In this document: piece after piece, positions 1-8,433 of the stretch
Layout of the letters: every line of letters begins with the position of its first letter
Position numbering within the stretch: position 1 is the first letter of the stretch
Origin: JBOFSQ01 sp051651625
GTDB lineage: Bacteria > Planctomycetota > Planctomycetia > Pirellulales > Thermoguttaceae
Direction: 5' to 3'
DNA: 64,000 bases
Assembly: GCA_051651625.1 (NCBI GenBank)
Contig: JBOFSQ010000073.1
Coordinates: 16,267 to 80,266, forward strand
Translations under genes and position numbers: made by a program
The notes under the pieces: generated by a model
What the model was told of the DNA's origin: nothing
The model's database searches: none
Seen by the model: only the letters and a program-made list of their open reading frames with translations

Positions 1-121
1 AACGGTTGCAATTTTTTTGAACATAAATCGTGGTACAACATCCGTCATTCGGCGCGTACTCGGTGGGAATCTAAATCACACGCGACAAGCAAACGCGATA
101 GCGAAAACGGTGTACTTGTTT

Positions 122-298
122 TCACAACTCTCTCAAATTGGTGTCATCAAGATTGCTTTTGCCGAGATTGCATTTCTGGCATAGCGTTTGTAAATTGTCG
201 TCGTCATTCGTGCCGCCTTTGGAACGCGGGACGATATGGTCAACGTGCAAAATGATTCCGTCTTTCTGCGAACTGCGTCCGCAACTCTTGATTTTCAA
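122..298 (-). pseudogene. HNH endonuclease C-terminal fragment
   Basis: Reading the minus strand in one frame to the TGA at 122-124 gives the end of an HNH nuclease domain: the segment LHVDHIVPRSKGG, then LQTLCQKCNLGKS. These hold the catalytic DH pair, the central Asn region and the second CxxC zinc knuckle. The first zinc knuckle is reduced to a single Cys, and a stop lies just upstream in the same frame, so the N-terminal part of the protein is gone. No usable start or ribosome binding site is visible. The domain resembles the HNH part of the methyltransferase fusion at 31.9-33.1 kb, but the two are too diverged to be a recent duplication. I read it as a gene remnant; a very small intact HNH protein starting at a TTG is a less likely alternative. 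Confidence 0.6.
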
Positions 299-430
299 AC
301 TTGATTTCGTCGTTGTTGGTTTTGTTTGGTGTCATAATGATTGCTCCGCTATCGCGTTTGCTCAAAGCGTAATTCCCGCGACTGAAACGGGAATCGTATT
401 CGTTCAATAAACGTTTCGCCGTGGTACATT

Positions 431-688
431 CCTAGTGCCGTTAGGCACGACCTTATTGTAGCCGAGGGCAAGACGTACTCGTCGCAGCCCTCGGTTAGCG
501 TCAACAAATGAAATGAAGTCCCGTAGGGACGACCTTATTCCTGATGGGCAAAAACATCGGAAACGTTTTCGCGTCGTTCCAATAAGGCCGCTTCTACGGA
601 GCTACGAATTCTGGGGTGTCATCACCCCAAAGCTGCGGCGAGTAAGCCTTGCATTGGGCTACAATAAGGTCGCCGCTACGCGGCTAGG
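431..688. repeat. Mosaic palindromic element, copy 1 (~258 bp)
   Basis: The element starts with CCTAG and ends with CTAGG, with long inverted ends (GACCTTATTGTAGCC near the left end and its complement near the right end). Inside are further small hairpins such as GTCCCGTAGGGAC. The same architecture recurs at 1845-2101 and 12217-12481. It has no coding capacity, and is probably a non-autonomous repeat of the kind dispersed between planctomycete genes. Confidence 0.8.
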
Positions 689-689
689 A

Positions 690-960
690 AACGCAACGAG
701 CGTCTTCACCTTCGCCCGCACCGGCGTTGATCTTCTCGAACAGTTTTGCGAGTGCGGTTTTGAAACGTGCAAACTCGTCGGGATCGAGTTTGGCATCTGC
801 GTACCCTTCGCTTACGTTTTTGAGAGTCTTGCGTAGTGGCGATGCTTTCTTGTGTTTGGATTTTCGCCGAGTGCGCGTCGAGTGGTTGGAAGTGCGCAAA
901 CAGGTACGAGAGCATAGCGGTTTTCGCGTTTTTGGCAAGCGAGACGTGTGGGGAAATGTG
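690..960 (-). pseudogene. Degenerate coding remnant, unknown
   Basis: Two adjacent minus-strand frames look protein-like but do not join in one frame. The first carries LAKNAKTAMLSYLFAHFQPL. The second carries KLDPDEFARFKTALAKLFEK, an acidic/amphipathic helix-like C-terminus ending next to the repeat at 688. Codon use and amino-acid composition resemble real genes here, but there is no plausible start. I cannot assign a family. It may be the C-terminus of a decayed gene whose remaining frame was capped by the adjacent repeat; chance is also possible. Confidence 0.3.
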
Positions 961-1131
961 CGTGGAGTTTTGTCGGAACGCGCGGGTGTCTTGGCTGCAA
1001 TGCGTTGGCGTCAACTCTCGCACATGCGGACGGGACGCCCGCGTTCCCATTGCGCTATCGCATCTGCTTGATGCGTGTGATTTAGATTCCTGCCTACGCA
1101 GGAATGACGGTCTTTACATCGAATAGCGATT

Positions 1132-1183
1132 CGGGCACTCGCTTACGCTTCGTGTTCTTATTCGCTCGCTTACGCTTCCCGCT
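1132..1183. repeat. Dispersed copy of the 31-bp repeat
   Basis: Two successive complements of the CACGAAGCGTAAGCGAGTG core, the same unit that forms the tandem array at 60181-60396. It lies in the 1.0-1.26 kb spacer, which otherwise holds only short palindromes such as the CCTGCCTACGCAGG hairpin. Confidence 0.75.
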
Positions 1184-1263
1184 CAGATTCTGTCCCGCTC
1201 CGATTCTGCCCCTTCGCTTGCTCCACCGCTTCCATTTCGCCGAATGACAATACTTGACCAACT

Positions 1264-1662
1264 TCAGTACGGTTCATTTCCCCAATCAATCCTTGAGTTG
1301 TACACAAATTGTGTGAGTGTGAAGTGTGGGCCGCTGCGTGGTGTTGTTGCTGCGGGTTGTCCGCGTCTGGCGTTGAGCGTGAGTGTAGCGACGCCGCGAA
1401 CTTGCGATGGCACTACCGTTACGGTGAGCGTCCAGTGTGGGAGGTCGGGGATTGCGACGACGGTGTGACGTGCGATTGGTTTGTTCGTTGCCATCAGCGT
1501 TGCTAGGTGCGACTGGCACGCCATCTCCGCCAGCGAAATCTCCGACGCAACTTGCGCTTCGCGGAGCGTCAGTGCCGAAAGCTGCATAACGCTCCCAAGC
1601 CCAACAACGAGCACCGCCGTCGTCACCAAAACTTCAATGAGTGTGTAGCCGACGCGATTCAT
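1264..1662 (-). CDS. Type II secretion/type IV pilus-like pseudopilin
   Basis: A 132-residue protein opening with the class III (prepilin) leader MNRVGYTLIEVL: a short basic leader, Gly at the cleavage site, then an aromatic residue and a Glu five residues into the mature part, followed by a ~20-residue hydrophobic helix. Family knowledge says a prepilin peptidase processes such proteins and that they assemble into a pseudopilus; GspI/PulG-like minor pseudopilins are of this size. The rest (residues 35-132) has no recognisable domain. It stands alone, with no other secretion gene in the window. The ATG at 1662 has no clear ribosome binding site, and a GTAACCGTTCAC motif sits only six bases upstream of it. 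Confidence 0.7.
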   Translation of the reverse strand: MNRVGYTLIEVLVTTAVLVVGLGSVMQLSALTLREAQVASEISLAEMACQSHLATLMATNKPIARHTVVAIPDLPHWTLTVTVVPSQVRGVATLTLNARRGQPAATTPRSGPHFTLTQFVYNSRIDWGNEPY

Positions 1663-1667
1663 TGTTT

Positions 1668-1679
1668 GTAACCGTTCAC
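1668..1679. promoter_or_regulatory. GTAACnGTTCAC near-palindrome
   Basis: Exact 12-mer GTAACCGTTCAC, six bases upstream of the pseudopilin start codon. It is one of five exact copies in the window, all just upstream of a start codon. Its function is unknown: an operator, a 5' UTR element or a repeat end are all possible. Confidence 0.45.
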
Positions 1680-1700
1680 GGTTTGTGACATTGTTGTTAA

Positions 1701-1733
1701 GGTAGGCGACGGGTTATAAACCCATCGCCTACC
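1701..1733. repeat. Hairpin, 15-bp arms with one mismatch
   Basis: GGTAGGCGACGGGTT is followed by a 3-base loop and its near-complement. A related hairpin occurs at 29541-29565. It lies upstream of the pseudopilin gene, in a 415-base spacer that otherwise holds only repeat copy 2. A role as terminator or dispersed repeat cannot be decided. Confidence 0.55.
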
Positions 1734-1844
1734 TCGTGACGAATATACTCAAAACGGCCAGTAATTGCAGGTTTTCAAACGACGGCAATTTGGATGTCGT
1801 TAACGTTTTGTATTCGTTCACGGTTTGTTTCTTCGTGGCACATT

Positions 1845-2101
1845 CCTAGTCGCGTAGCGACGACCTAATTGTAGCCGAGGGCAAGACGTATTCGTCGCAG
1901 CCCTCGGTTTGCGGCCACAAATGAAATGAAGTCCCGTAGGGACGACCTTATTCCGAACGGGCAAAACATCGTCAACGCTGTTGAGCGGTTCAAATAAGGC
2001 CGCTCCTACGGAGCTACGGATTCTGTGGTGGTCGCCAACCCACGGCTGCGGCGAATACGCCTTGCCGTGGGCTACAATTAGGTCGCCGCTACGCGGCTAG
2101 G
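1845..2101. repeat. Mosaic palindromic element, copy 2 (~257 bp)
   Basis: Same CCTAG...CTAGG ends and internal hairpins as 431-688. The right end supplies the last residues and the stop codon of the truncated DUF1016 gene reading in from the right, so the element or a deletion next to it appears to have cut that gene. Confidence 0.8.
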
Positions 2102-2656
2102 AAATTGTCCGTGAACGGACATTTTCACCCCGTTTTGAGTATAGTGAAACCGTGAACGCTTTTCGTCAAAGTTGGTCTGTCCCAGCAGCGACTTCGCGTA
2201 ACTTTGGTTCTCGATTTGGTGAATGAGTACGTTTTTCGACCAGCCGAACTTGCGAGTCATGCGGATGTAGAACTCGCGTTCCAGTTGGTCGGTGCAACGT
2301 TCCATGATGAGAATGTTGTGACTCCAACCAATTTCTCGCACCAGTGGTGCGAGTTTTTCGTTTTCACGGTAAGTCTCGTAGAACCCCTTCATTCTCCAGA
2401 GATTTGGCGCAGAGAAACCACCTACGCCCGGAAACTCCAACCGCAAATCTCCAGCCAGTTGTTGGACAATTGACTTGCCCCACGTTTCGCCTGCCTGCCG
2501 TGTAACAATCATCCGCCCGATGTCCCAGTACAGTCCGACGAGTTCGGTGTTGACCGCTTTGAGTGCGGCATACTGCGCCGACCGGACTCGCTCCTTCACC
2601 TCGGAAAGAAGATGTCCGTAGTCTGCGTCTGGATGGTTCGTTTTGAGTTTGCTCAT
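2078..2656 (-). pseudogene. DUF1016 (YhcG-type) nuclease, 3'-truncated
   Basis: The first ~165 residues match the N-terminal winged-helix part of DUF1016 proteins: an N-terminal SEVKERVRSAQYAALKAVN helix, YWDIGRMI, and GWSHNILIMERCTD. The family normally runs to about 350 residues with a C-terminal PD-(D/E)XK nuclease domain. Here similarity stops around position 2160 and the frame runs through unrelated spacer into the palindromic element, ending at 2078. The nuclease domain is therefore missing. I place the start at the ATG at 2656 because the longer reading from 2713 would overlap the end of the upstream heme protein gene. It is probably non-functional. Confidence 0.75.
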
Positions 2657-2682
2657 GAATGATCGAATTGCCGGCGGCGATT

Positions 2683-5106
2683 TCACTTCCCACGATACCA
2701 CAGCGAACGCCAATACTCTTGTTCGAGCGAGTAGGTATCGACACGGGCCGACGGATCGGCGTCAGCGGGAATGATACCATACTTTTTGAGTTCGCGGATA
2801 TACTGCGGACGAGGAATGAAGTCTGGCATGTCGAAACGTTTTATCGTGTCGAGATGTTCCTTCGTGCGAACAATGGAAGCAAGCAGCGTTTTATAGTCGG
2901 CGTCGTCGGTTGACGCGAATACCGCAGCACCACATACTTCGTCGCCACCAGCCGACTTCGCAAGCGGCGCACGGACGAGAAGCGAGTCGGCTGGCGAAGT
3001 CAAGTCGTAGATGAGTTGACGCGAGAATCGTCGCCGCACGTCGTCTTTTTGGAGCGGTTCCCACGGCGGGCCGCCGATCTCGTCCGACGGCGAACGCGGC
3101 AGAGTTGTCGTCGCGGTGTTGTGACACGATACGCAGCGTCGCTCGATCACTTCTGCCGCCCAGCGAACTTCGTCCCACTTGAGGTCTTGCCGATCAATGT
3201 GGTTCTCCGCATAACCGCCGACCATTCCAGAGCCGAGTGCGGCATACGTTCCGGGATACGTCGCGCCGGTGTCGCACCACAGTTTTACTAGCCGCGTCTC
3301 GTTCGGTGAAAGTTTTACGTCGTGATGCGACGGTTTGCAGAGTTCAACGAGACGACTCCCGCCGCTACCGAGTTTGTAAGGCGGATAGTTGCTGATCGGT
3401 AAATTGCGTCCGTCGGCGACGAGCGAACGCGCAGTAATCGTGTAATAACTGACGGTGTAAAGCGGCGTGTGATGACCAACGAGCGAAACGCCACCTTCGC
3501 GCCGCGACGGCTGGTGACACTCTACACAATGCTTGTCGAGAATCGGCTGAATGTCGCGTGTGAAGTCGAGAACATCTGGCACGTTTTCAAGCGGAACTGC
3601 CGCAACCGACGGGCGCAGCGATGCCGCCAAATGCAGCCCGTGACCACCGCGCGGCGGTGCGCTTGTTCGCTCTTCGTGACAACCGATGCACGTCGTCGTC
3701 TCGCCCGGCATCACGGTTAAGAACGACTGCATTCGTTTGACGGCAACGTCGTTTTCGTCGAGTGCGACAAAGAAAAAACTCCGCAGCGCGGGGAGCGTGA
3801 AGTGCGCCGAACCATCAGCGGCGACATCGACCGTGCCGACGACACGTTCCAGCGTGAACGACCCGCCATAAGTGAGCGGCTCCATCCCGCCGGTGAAGTT
3901 GATCGGTTTCGGGAGCGATTCGAGGACGAGAAGTTTTTTGATCGTCCCGCGCTCGACGCCTGCCATTTGGCGTCCTTGGTAAACGTCCATCAAGAGCAAA
4001 GTTCCGGTCTCGCTTTCGGGGACAACGCTGTCTGCGACGAGCGGTTCACGCGAACGCGGTACCACCGGATGCGGCTCGTGCAAACGCATCCCACGACTTC
4101 GCAGCGACTCTGGAAGTTCGTAGACAACACGCTCGTTACCGTTCGCATCAACCAAAACAATCTGCGCATCGCGGGCGGCGAGAAACGTGTTTTCATCGAA
4201 CGCCCACGGATCGCGGTGGGCGTCGTGTTTGCTGATTCGCCGCACGCCGCGCGGGTCGTCGGGGCCGAGATGCGGATCGATGACTGTGATCGCGCCGGCG
4301 TGTTCCATCTGTCCGTGTCCGGGCGAAAACGACGCCACAATTTTGTCGCTGTTCGGGATCGGCTTGGCGTCGATCATCGTCGTTCCGGGTTGAAGGTTTC
4401 CGTAGAAAACGTGTTGGCGAACGCCATCGGGGTTCATCGACCAAAGGTGATGATAATGCACTTGACTGCGGTCAATGTATTCCCAACGAGTGTAGATAAT
4501 TTTTCCGTCGGGGAGCGGCCACGGCGTGTTGTCGTGTTCGTTGTTGCTGGAGATTTCGCGGATATTTTCGCCGCTGGTGTCGCAGCGATAGAGCACCGCA
4601 ACCGGCGTGAGCCAACAGTTTACCCACCGCTGGCACCGCGTCGAGACGAACATAATTTCGCCATCGGGAAGATACGTCGGCTCGATGTCGTCGAACTCGC
4701 CGGATGTAATTTGTCGCAAGTTTTCGCCATCGAGATCGATCTCGTAGAGATTGAAAAACTTCGAGTCGCCGCGACGGTACGCAAAGATAACTTTCTTCGC
4801 ATCATAATCGACTTGCGGGTCGCGGACGCAACCATCGGCGTCGTCGATGAGAGTTCGGACCGTTCCGTTTTTCACATCGAGAACGGCAAGTTGTCCGCCT
4901 TTGTGTGGATACGGGAGGCGATTTTCGTCATCGGCGTAGTAACCGAAGTTGGCGTACCAGTGACCGTCGATCCCGAACGGACGTGCCGCAAAGACGATCT
5001 CGTTCACGTCTTGCGGCAATTGCGTTTCGGCGAAACAGTCTTCGCCAACGCACACCCACACAAAACTGCACGCCAAGAACGTTGTCAAAAGTGATGTCGG
5101 TCGCAT
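2683..5106 (-). CDS. HzsA-like beta-propeller cytochrome, tri-heme
   Basis: An 807-residue exported protein. The ATG at 5106 has a GGAG eight bases upstream and opens a signal peptide (MRPTSLLTTFLACSFVWVC). Residues ~30-400 are TolB/WD-like propeller blades with repeated DG..L..IT and YLPDG elements and the family hallmark YTRWEYIDR. Three c-type heme sites follow: CIGCH (473-477), CVECH (527-531) and CVSCH (658-662). The overall order matches the alpha subunit of hydrazine synthase and its many planctomycete relatives, which carry two heme sites; the third here is extra. There is no discoidin domain, unlike the two upstream paralogues. It lies 35 bp after the next gene in the same direction, so the two are probably co-transcribed. 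Substrate unknown; electron transfer or redox chemistry outside the cytoplasm is inferred. Confidence 0.85.
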   Translation of the reverse strand: MRPTSLLTTFLACSFVWVCVGEDCFAETQLPQDVNEIVFAARPFGIDGHWYANFGYYADDENRLPYPHKGGQLAVLDVKNGTVRTLIDDADGCVRDPQVDYDAKKVIFAYRRGDSKFFNLYEIDLDGENLRQITSGEFDDIEPTYLPDGEIMFVSTRCQRWVNCWLTPVAVLYRCDTSGENIREISSNNEHDNTPWPLPDGKIIYTRWEYIDRSQVHYHHLWSMNPDGVRQHVFYGNLQPGTTMIDAKPIPNSDKIVASFSPGHGQMEHAGAITVIDPHLGPDDPRGVRRISKHDAHRDPWAFDENTFLAARDAQIVLVDANGNERVVYELPESLRSRGMRLHEPHPVVPRSREPLVADSVVPESETGTLLLMDVYQGRQMAGVERGTIKKLLVLESLPKPINFTGGMEPLTYGGSFTLERVVGTVDVAADGSAHFTLPALRSFFFVALDENDVAVKRMQSFLTVMPGETTTCIGCHEERTSAPPRGGHGLHLAASLRPSVAAVPLENVPDVLDFTRDIQPILDKHCVECHQPSRREGGVSLVGHHTPLYTVSYYTITARSLVADGRNLPISNYPPYKLGSGGSRLVELCKPSHHDVKLSPNETRLVKLWCDTGATYPGTYAALGSGMVGGYAENHIDRQDLKWDEVRWAAEVIERRCVSCHNTATTTLPRSPSDEIGGPPWEPLQKDDVRRRFSRQLIYDLTSPADSLLVRAPLAKSAGGDEVCGAAVFASTDDADYKTLLASIVRTKEHLDTIKRFDMPDFIPRPQYIRELKKYGIIPADADPSARVDTYSLEQEYWRSLWYRGK

Positions 5107-5141
5107 AGCGGTTTCTCCGGTTTTGAGTTTGTGAAAATCGT

Positions 5142-8100
5142 TCACTCCAGCGTCGGCCTTGCGACTTCGCCGCGGCGTTGTGCCGCGCCGCCTTCGGCTT
5201 CGTAGACACCGTAGAAGTTTGAGATGCAGTCAAGCCACAAAACGATGCGGTGCATCTCGTCTGCCGAAAGTTTCACATCGTAGTGACCGTCCGTCAAGAT
5301 TTTGTAGAGCGGTGCCACTCGCGCACCGAACTTCCCCGGAATCGTTCGCAGCGGATCGCCGTAGTTTGTGAAGCCATATTTCGGCGCAAGATTCATATAC
5401 GACGTGTAGAAGTTGCGCACGATTGGTTCACGCTGAAGCGAAAACGTTTTCGACTCCGGCTTCTCGTGGCAAGCAACGCAGTGTTTGTCGAGAATCGGTT
5501 GTACCAGCAGTGGAAAACTAAACGGATTCGCACCCGGAACCGTTTCCGGTTCGATGTTCGACGCAGCACGGAGCATCGCTTTGGGCGTCACGTCACGCCG
5601 CTGCGGTGCCTTCCAACGCGGTTCGTGACAACCGTTGCACGAAAGATTTTCGCCCGGCTGAACATACGACGAACTCCGCATTGATTGTACCGCGAGGCCG
5701 TCTTCGTCTATCGCCTGAAACTGAAACTCAACCTGCGCCGGAATCACAAAATGCGCACTCCCGTCGTCTTCAACCGGAACAGTTCCAAGCACACACCGCG
5801 CAAGATTCACCGAATCGAGACTCGATCCTTCCTGAATCCCAGTGTGGTGCGGCGGCGCGCCAGACGGTACACTCATCGGCAAAAGCTGAATGATACGCAG
5901 CTTTTTGATCACCGTCCCATCAGGAAACGGACGGAGCGAATCGTAAACGTTGACAACCGAAAGCGTTCCCATCGCGTCTTGACGCGACATGTCACGCACG
6001 CCGACAAACGGTTGATGAACGATGTCGGCACGATCAACAACACTCGGTATCGTGTGCGGAAGTTCACGCGGCGCAATCGGACGCGGCGAAATCGACGAAA
6101 TCGCTGGATCGCGATAAACGAGTTCGCGGTTGCCAAACACGTCAACAAGATAGATTCCGTAATTTCCGCGACCGTCCGGCGCACCAGAAATTCCGCCGCC
6201 GGGTTGATACGCAAAGTCGGCGACACACAAAAAGTATTTGTCCGAAAGTGCCCACGGTGTACCGTAAACCTGTCCGCCGCCCTGACTTTCGGGGAAACCG
6301 ATGTCGGGCGTGATTCGTTTTGTTGGTCCCATTGCGTCGTCGTCGTTCGCTTCGGGATCGACAAGCACGAGCGAGCCGAACGACTGTCCGTGGTGCGGCG
6401 TCCCCGCTGCGACAAACTTTGAGGAGTTCGGGATCGCGCGGCAGTCCATCTCGCAATCGGCGCGGCGATGACGGTGCGAAAAGTTGCCGTGAACGCTACG
6501 CGGGTCGCGCCCGTCGAGCGTTGTCGTCCACGGATGATGCACGATGCAGCCGTAACGATCAACGTAGTCCCACCGCGTATAGATAATTTTCCCGTCGTTT
6601 GTGACGGACGGATTCCATTCATTCGTTTCGTGATAACTCAAGCACCGCATCTGCGAGCCGTCGGCGTTCACATCGAAGAGCGTGTACGTCGGACACTCGC
6701 GCCCACACCGGAGATAACCGTTGCGCCGCTCCGAAATAAAAGCGATTCGTCCGTTCGGAAGCCAGCACGGATCGAAATCGTTCCACGTCCCTTCGGTGAT
6801 TTGTCGCAAGTTTTTGCCGTCAATGTCGCAGGTGAAGAGGTGGTAACACTGCCCTTCGTTCCAGTGGCCGCGTGTCACGTCGAGCGTGCTGATGTGTTCC
6901 GGCGAACCTTCGCAGGCAACATACGCAAACGCGATTTGCGTCCCGTCGAACGACAAGTCTGGCGAGAGGAACGAGCCGCCCGCAAGTGTTTCTTTCTGGT
7001 TCGCAAGAAGATTGATGACGCCGCGATTTGCGTCGTCGAATGGTTTGGTCACGACGAACAGTCCGCCGCCGGGGCGTTGCGTCGAACCGTAGAACTGATC
7101 GCACATGTGTTCAAACGTACTGCGATGACGTTTGACGAAGAGGAGCGATTTCACTTCTTGTACGAGCGGCGAGGCGAACATTTTTTCGCGTCTCAAGTCG
7201 GCGAGTTGGCGAAAGACAATGAACCGTGCTTCACGTTCGCTGACTGGAATCGCGTCGGCTTCGGCGCGGAGGTCACGCAGTTGTTCTGCGCCGCTTCCGA
7301 GATCGGCAACGAGCGCACCGACGCGGCGAAGTAGCACGTCGAGCGGGTCGCGGTCGGTCGGCAAGATGAGCGACGCTGTGCTCTCAACTTCGTCTGCGAT
7401 AGCTTCCCAGTACGCGGGCGTTGCGAGACGTGCGGTGATGATGTTCCACTCGTCGATTCGTTCTTGGAGTGCGGGATCGTTTGCGACGTTTGGAATCCGG
7501 TCGGTGCTAACTTCATCGCGCGTGGCGACGAACGAGACGTTTTCTTTGTTCAGAATTGTGAGTTCGGCGACGCTTGCGAACGGGTGTCCGTGCTGTTCGG
7601 AGTCGGCAACGATTGTGACGCAGCGTCCGCGAACGGGTGACGCGAACTCGACTCGATACGGCGGCGTACCCGACGGAAACTCTCCAGTAGCGGCGGGCGT
7701 GGTTGCGGCGTGTTCGGTACACGTTGCGTCGTCGCCGACGTAGATGCGATACTTTTTGATTGTTCCGTTCGCTTCACCTTCGCGCGGCGTGTAAACGATT
7801 CCGGTGATCGTGAACTCTTCGCCGAGGTCGATGTGGAGCGAGTGTGGATGCGGCTGGTTGTTTTGTCCAGCTTGGCTGGTTGGCGAACCGTGATCGTAAC
7901 CGCACGCATACGCATAACCGCAGTTGAACGGATGCGGTCGCGCACCGGCCCCCGCGACCGGCGCAGAAAACTGCGTGTGCCACATCGTTGCCGGATCGCC
8001 GTCCATCGCACGCCACGCATCGAACCCCGCGTTCGCGCTCGATGCGGTGACGGTGACGCTGCGTGCATCACCAGTCTGCGCCAAAACCGCAGTCGTTGCC

Positions 8101-8144
8101 AGCAACGCCGCAACGCCAAACACCAACAAAGAAAATCGTTTCAT
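5142..8144 (-). CDS. HzsA-like cytochrome with discoidin domain
   Basis: A 1000-residue exported protein. The ATG at 8144 follows GAGG by eight bases and starts a signal peptide (MKRFSLLVFGVAALLATTA). Residues ~20-200 resemble an F5/8 type C (discoidin) carbohydrate-binding domain: AMDGDPATMWHT, then LHIDLGEEFTITGIVY. A helical linker is followed by the beta-propeller with YTRWDYVDR, then two c-type heme sites, CNGCH (836-840) and CVACH (889-893). This is the two-heme arrangement of hydrazine synthase alpha-like proteins. The discoidin domain suggests attachment to or sensing of a glycan. It is the middle of three tandem paralogues. A GTAACTGTTCAC motif lies just upstream of its ribosome binding site. 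Confidence 0.85.
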   Translation of the reverse strand: MKRFSLLVFGVAALLATTAVLAQTGDARSVTVTASSANAGFDAWRAMDGDPATMWHTQFSAPVAGAGARPHPFNCGYAYACGYDHGSPTSQAGQNNQPHPHSLHIDLGEEFTITGIVYTPREGEANGTIKKYRIYVGDDATCTEHAATTPAATGEFPSGTPPYRVEFASPVRGRCVTIVADSEQHGHPFASVAELTILNKENVSFVATRDEVSTDRIPNVANDPALQERIDEWNIITARLATPAYWEAIADEVESTASLILPTDRDPLDVLLRRVGALVADLGSGAEQLRDLRAEADAIPVSEREARFIVFRQLADLRREKMFASPLVQEVKSLLFVKRHRSTFEHMCDQFYGSTQRPGGGLFVVTKPFDDANRGVINLLANQKETLAGGSFLSPDLSFDGTQIAFAYVACEGSPEHISTLDVTRGHWNEGQCYHLFTCDIDGKNLRQITEGTWNDFDPCWLPNGRIAFISERRNGYLRCGRECPTYTLFDVNADGSQMRCLSYHETNEWNPSVTNDGKIIYTRWDYVDRYGCIVHHPWTTTLDGRDPRSVHGNFSHRHRRADCEMDCRAIPNSSKFVAAGTPHHGQSFGSLVLVDPEANDDDAMGPTKRITPDIGFPESQGGGQVYGTPWALSDKYFLCVADFAYQPGGGISGAPDGRGNYGIYLVDVFGNRELVYRDPAISSISPRPIAPRELPHTIPSVVDRADIVHQPFVGVRDMSRQDAMGTLSVVNVYDSLRPFPDGTVIKKLRIIQLLPMSVPSGAPPHHTGIQEGSSLDSVNLARCVLGTVPVEDDGSAHFVIPAQVEFQFQAIDEDGLAVQSMRSSSYVQPGENLSCNGCHEPRWKAPQRRDVTPKAMLRAASNIEPETVPGANPFSFPLLVQPILDKHCVACHEKPESKTFSLQREPIVRNFYTSYMNLAPKYGFTNYGDPLRTIPGKFGARVAPLYKILTDGHYDVKLSADEMHRIVLWLDCISNFYGVYEAEGGAAQRRGEVARPTLE

Positions 8145-8161
8145 TGGAAGTACCTCGTTTT

Positions 8162-8173
8162 GTAACTGTTCAC
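8162..8173. promoter_or_regulatory. GTAACnGTTCAC near-palindrome
   Basis: Exact copy (GTAACTGTTCAC), 18 bases upstream of the ATG of the 1000-residue heme protein and just outside its GAGG ribosome binding site. On the far side it runs into a TTTCGTCATTCCC repeat also seen near 15360. Confidence 0.45.
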
Positions 8174-8292
8174 AGTTTGTTTCGTCATTCCCCCGTATGG
8201 GGAACGACAGAGGAGTCAATTCTACGCTCCACCTGTTTGGTGTCAACGGCGGGTGCGTGCATCAGTGGTGAAGTTGCAGTTCGCTAACAAGT

Positions 8293-8390
8293 TTTTGAGG
8301 AGCCTCACACAAAGGCACGAAGAAGAATTTTAACGCGTGTTCCGCATTCTCTCCTCTTCGTGTACTTCGTGCCTTCGTGTGAGAAAAAAG
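8293..8390. repeat. Imperfect inverted repeat (CACAAAGGCACGAAG type)
   Basis: CCTCACACAAAGGCACGAAG on the left and its imperfect complement on the right form a long hairpin with an AATTTTAACGCG centre. A longer relative is at 18291-18452, and weaker ones are near 11525 and 37480. It occupies the spacer between two heme-protein genes and may act as a processing or attenuation structure, though that is inference. Confidence 0.6.
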
Positions 8391-8433
8391 AACTACAGAC
8401 GATTGGCGAAACTTGTTAGCGGACTGGGTGAAG

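Noticed and set aside
3802..5094. A 430-codon plus-strand open frame
   Set aside because: It lies antisense to the 807-residue heme protein gene, has no ribosome binding site and no protein-like domain. High G+C codon use in the real gene keeps the opposite frame open.
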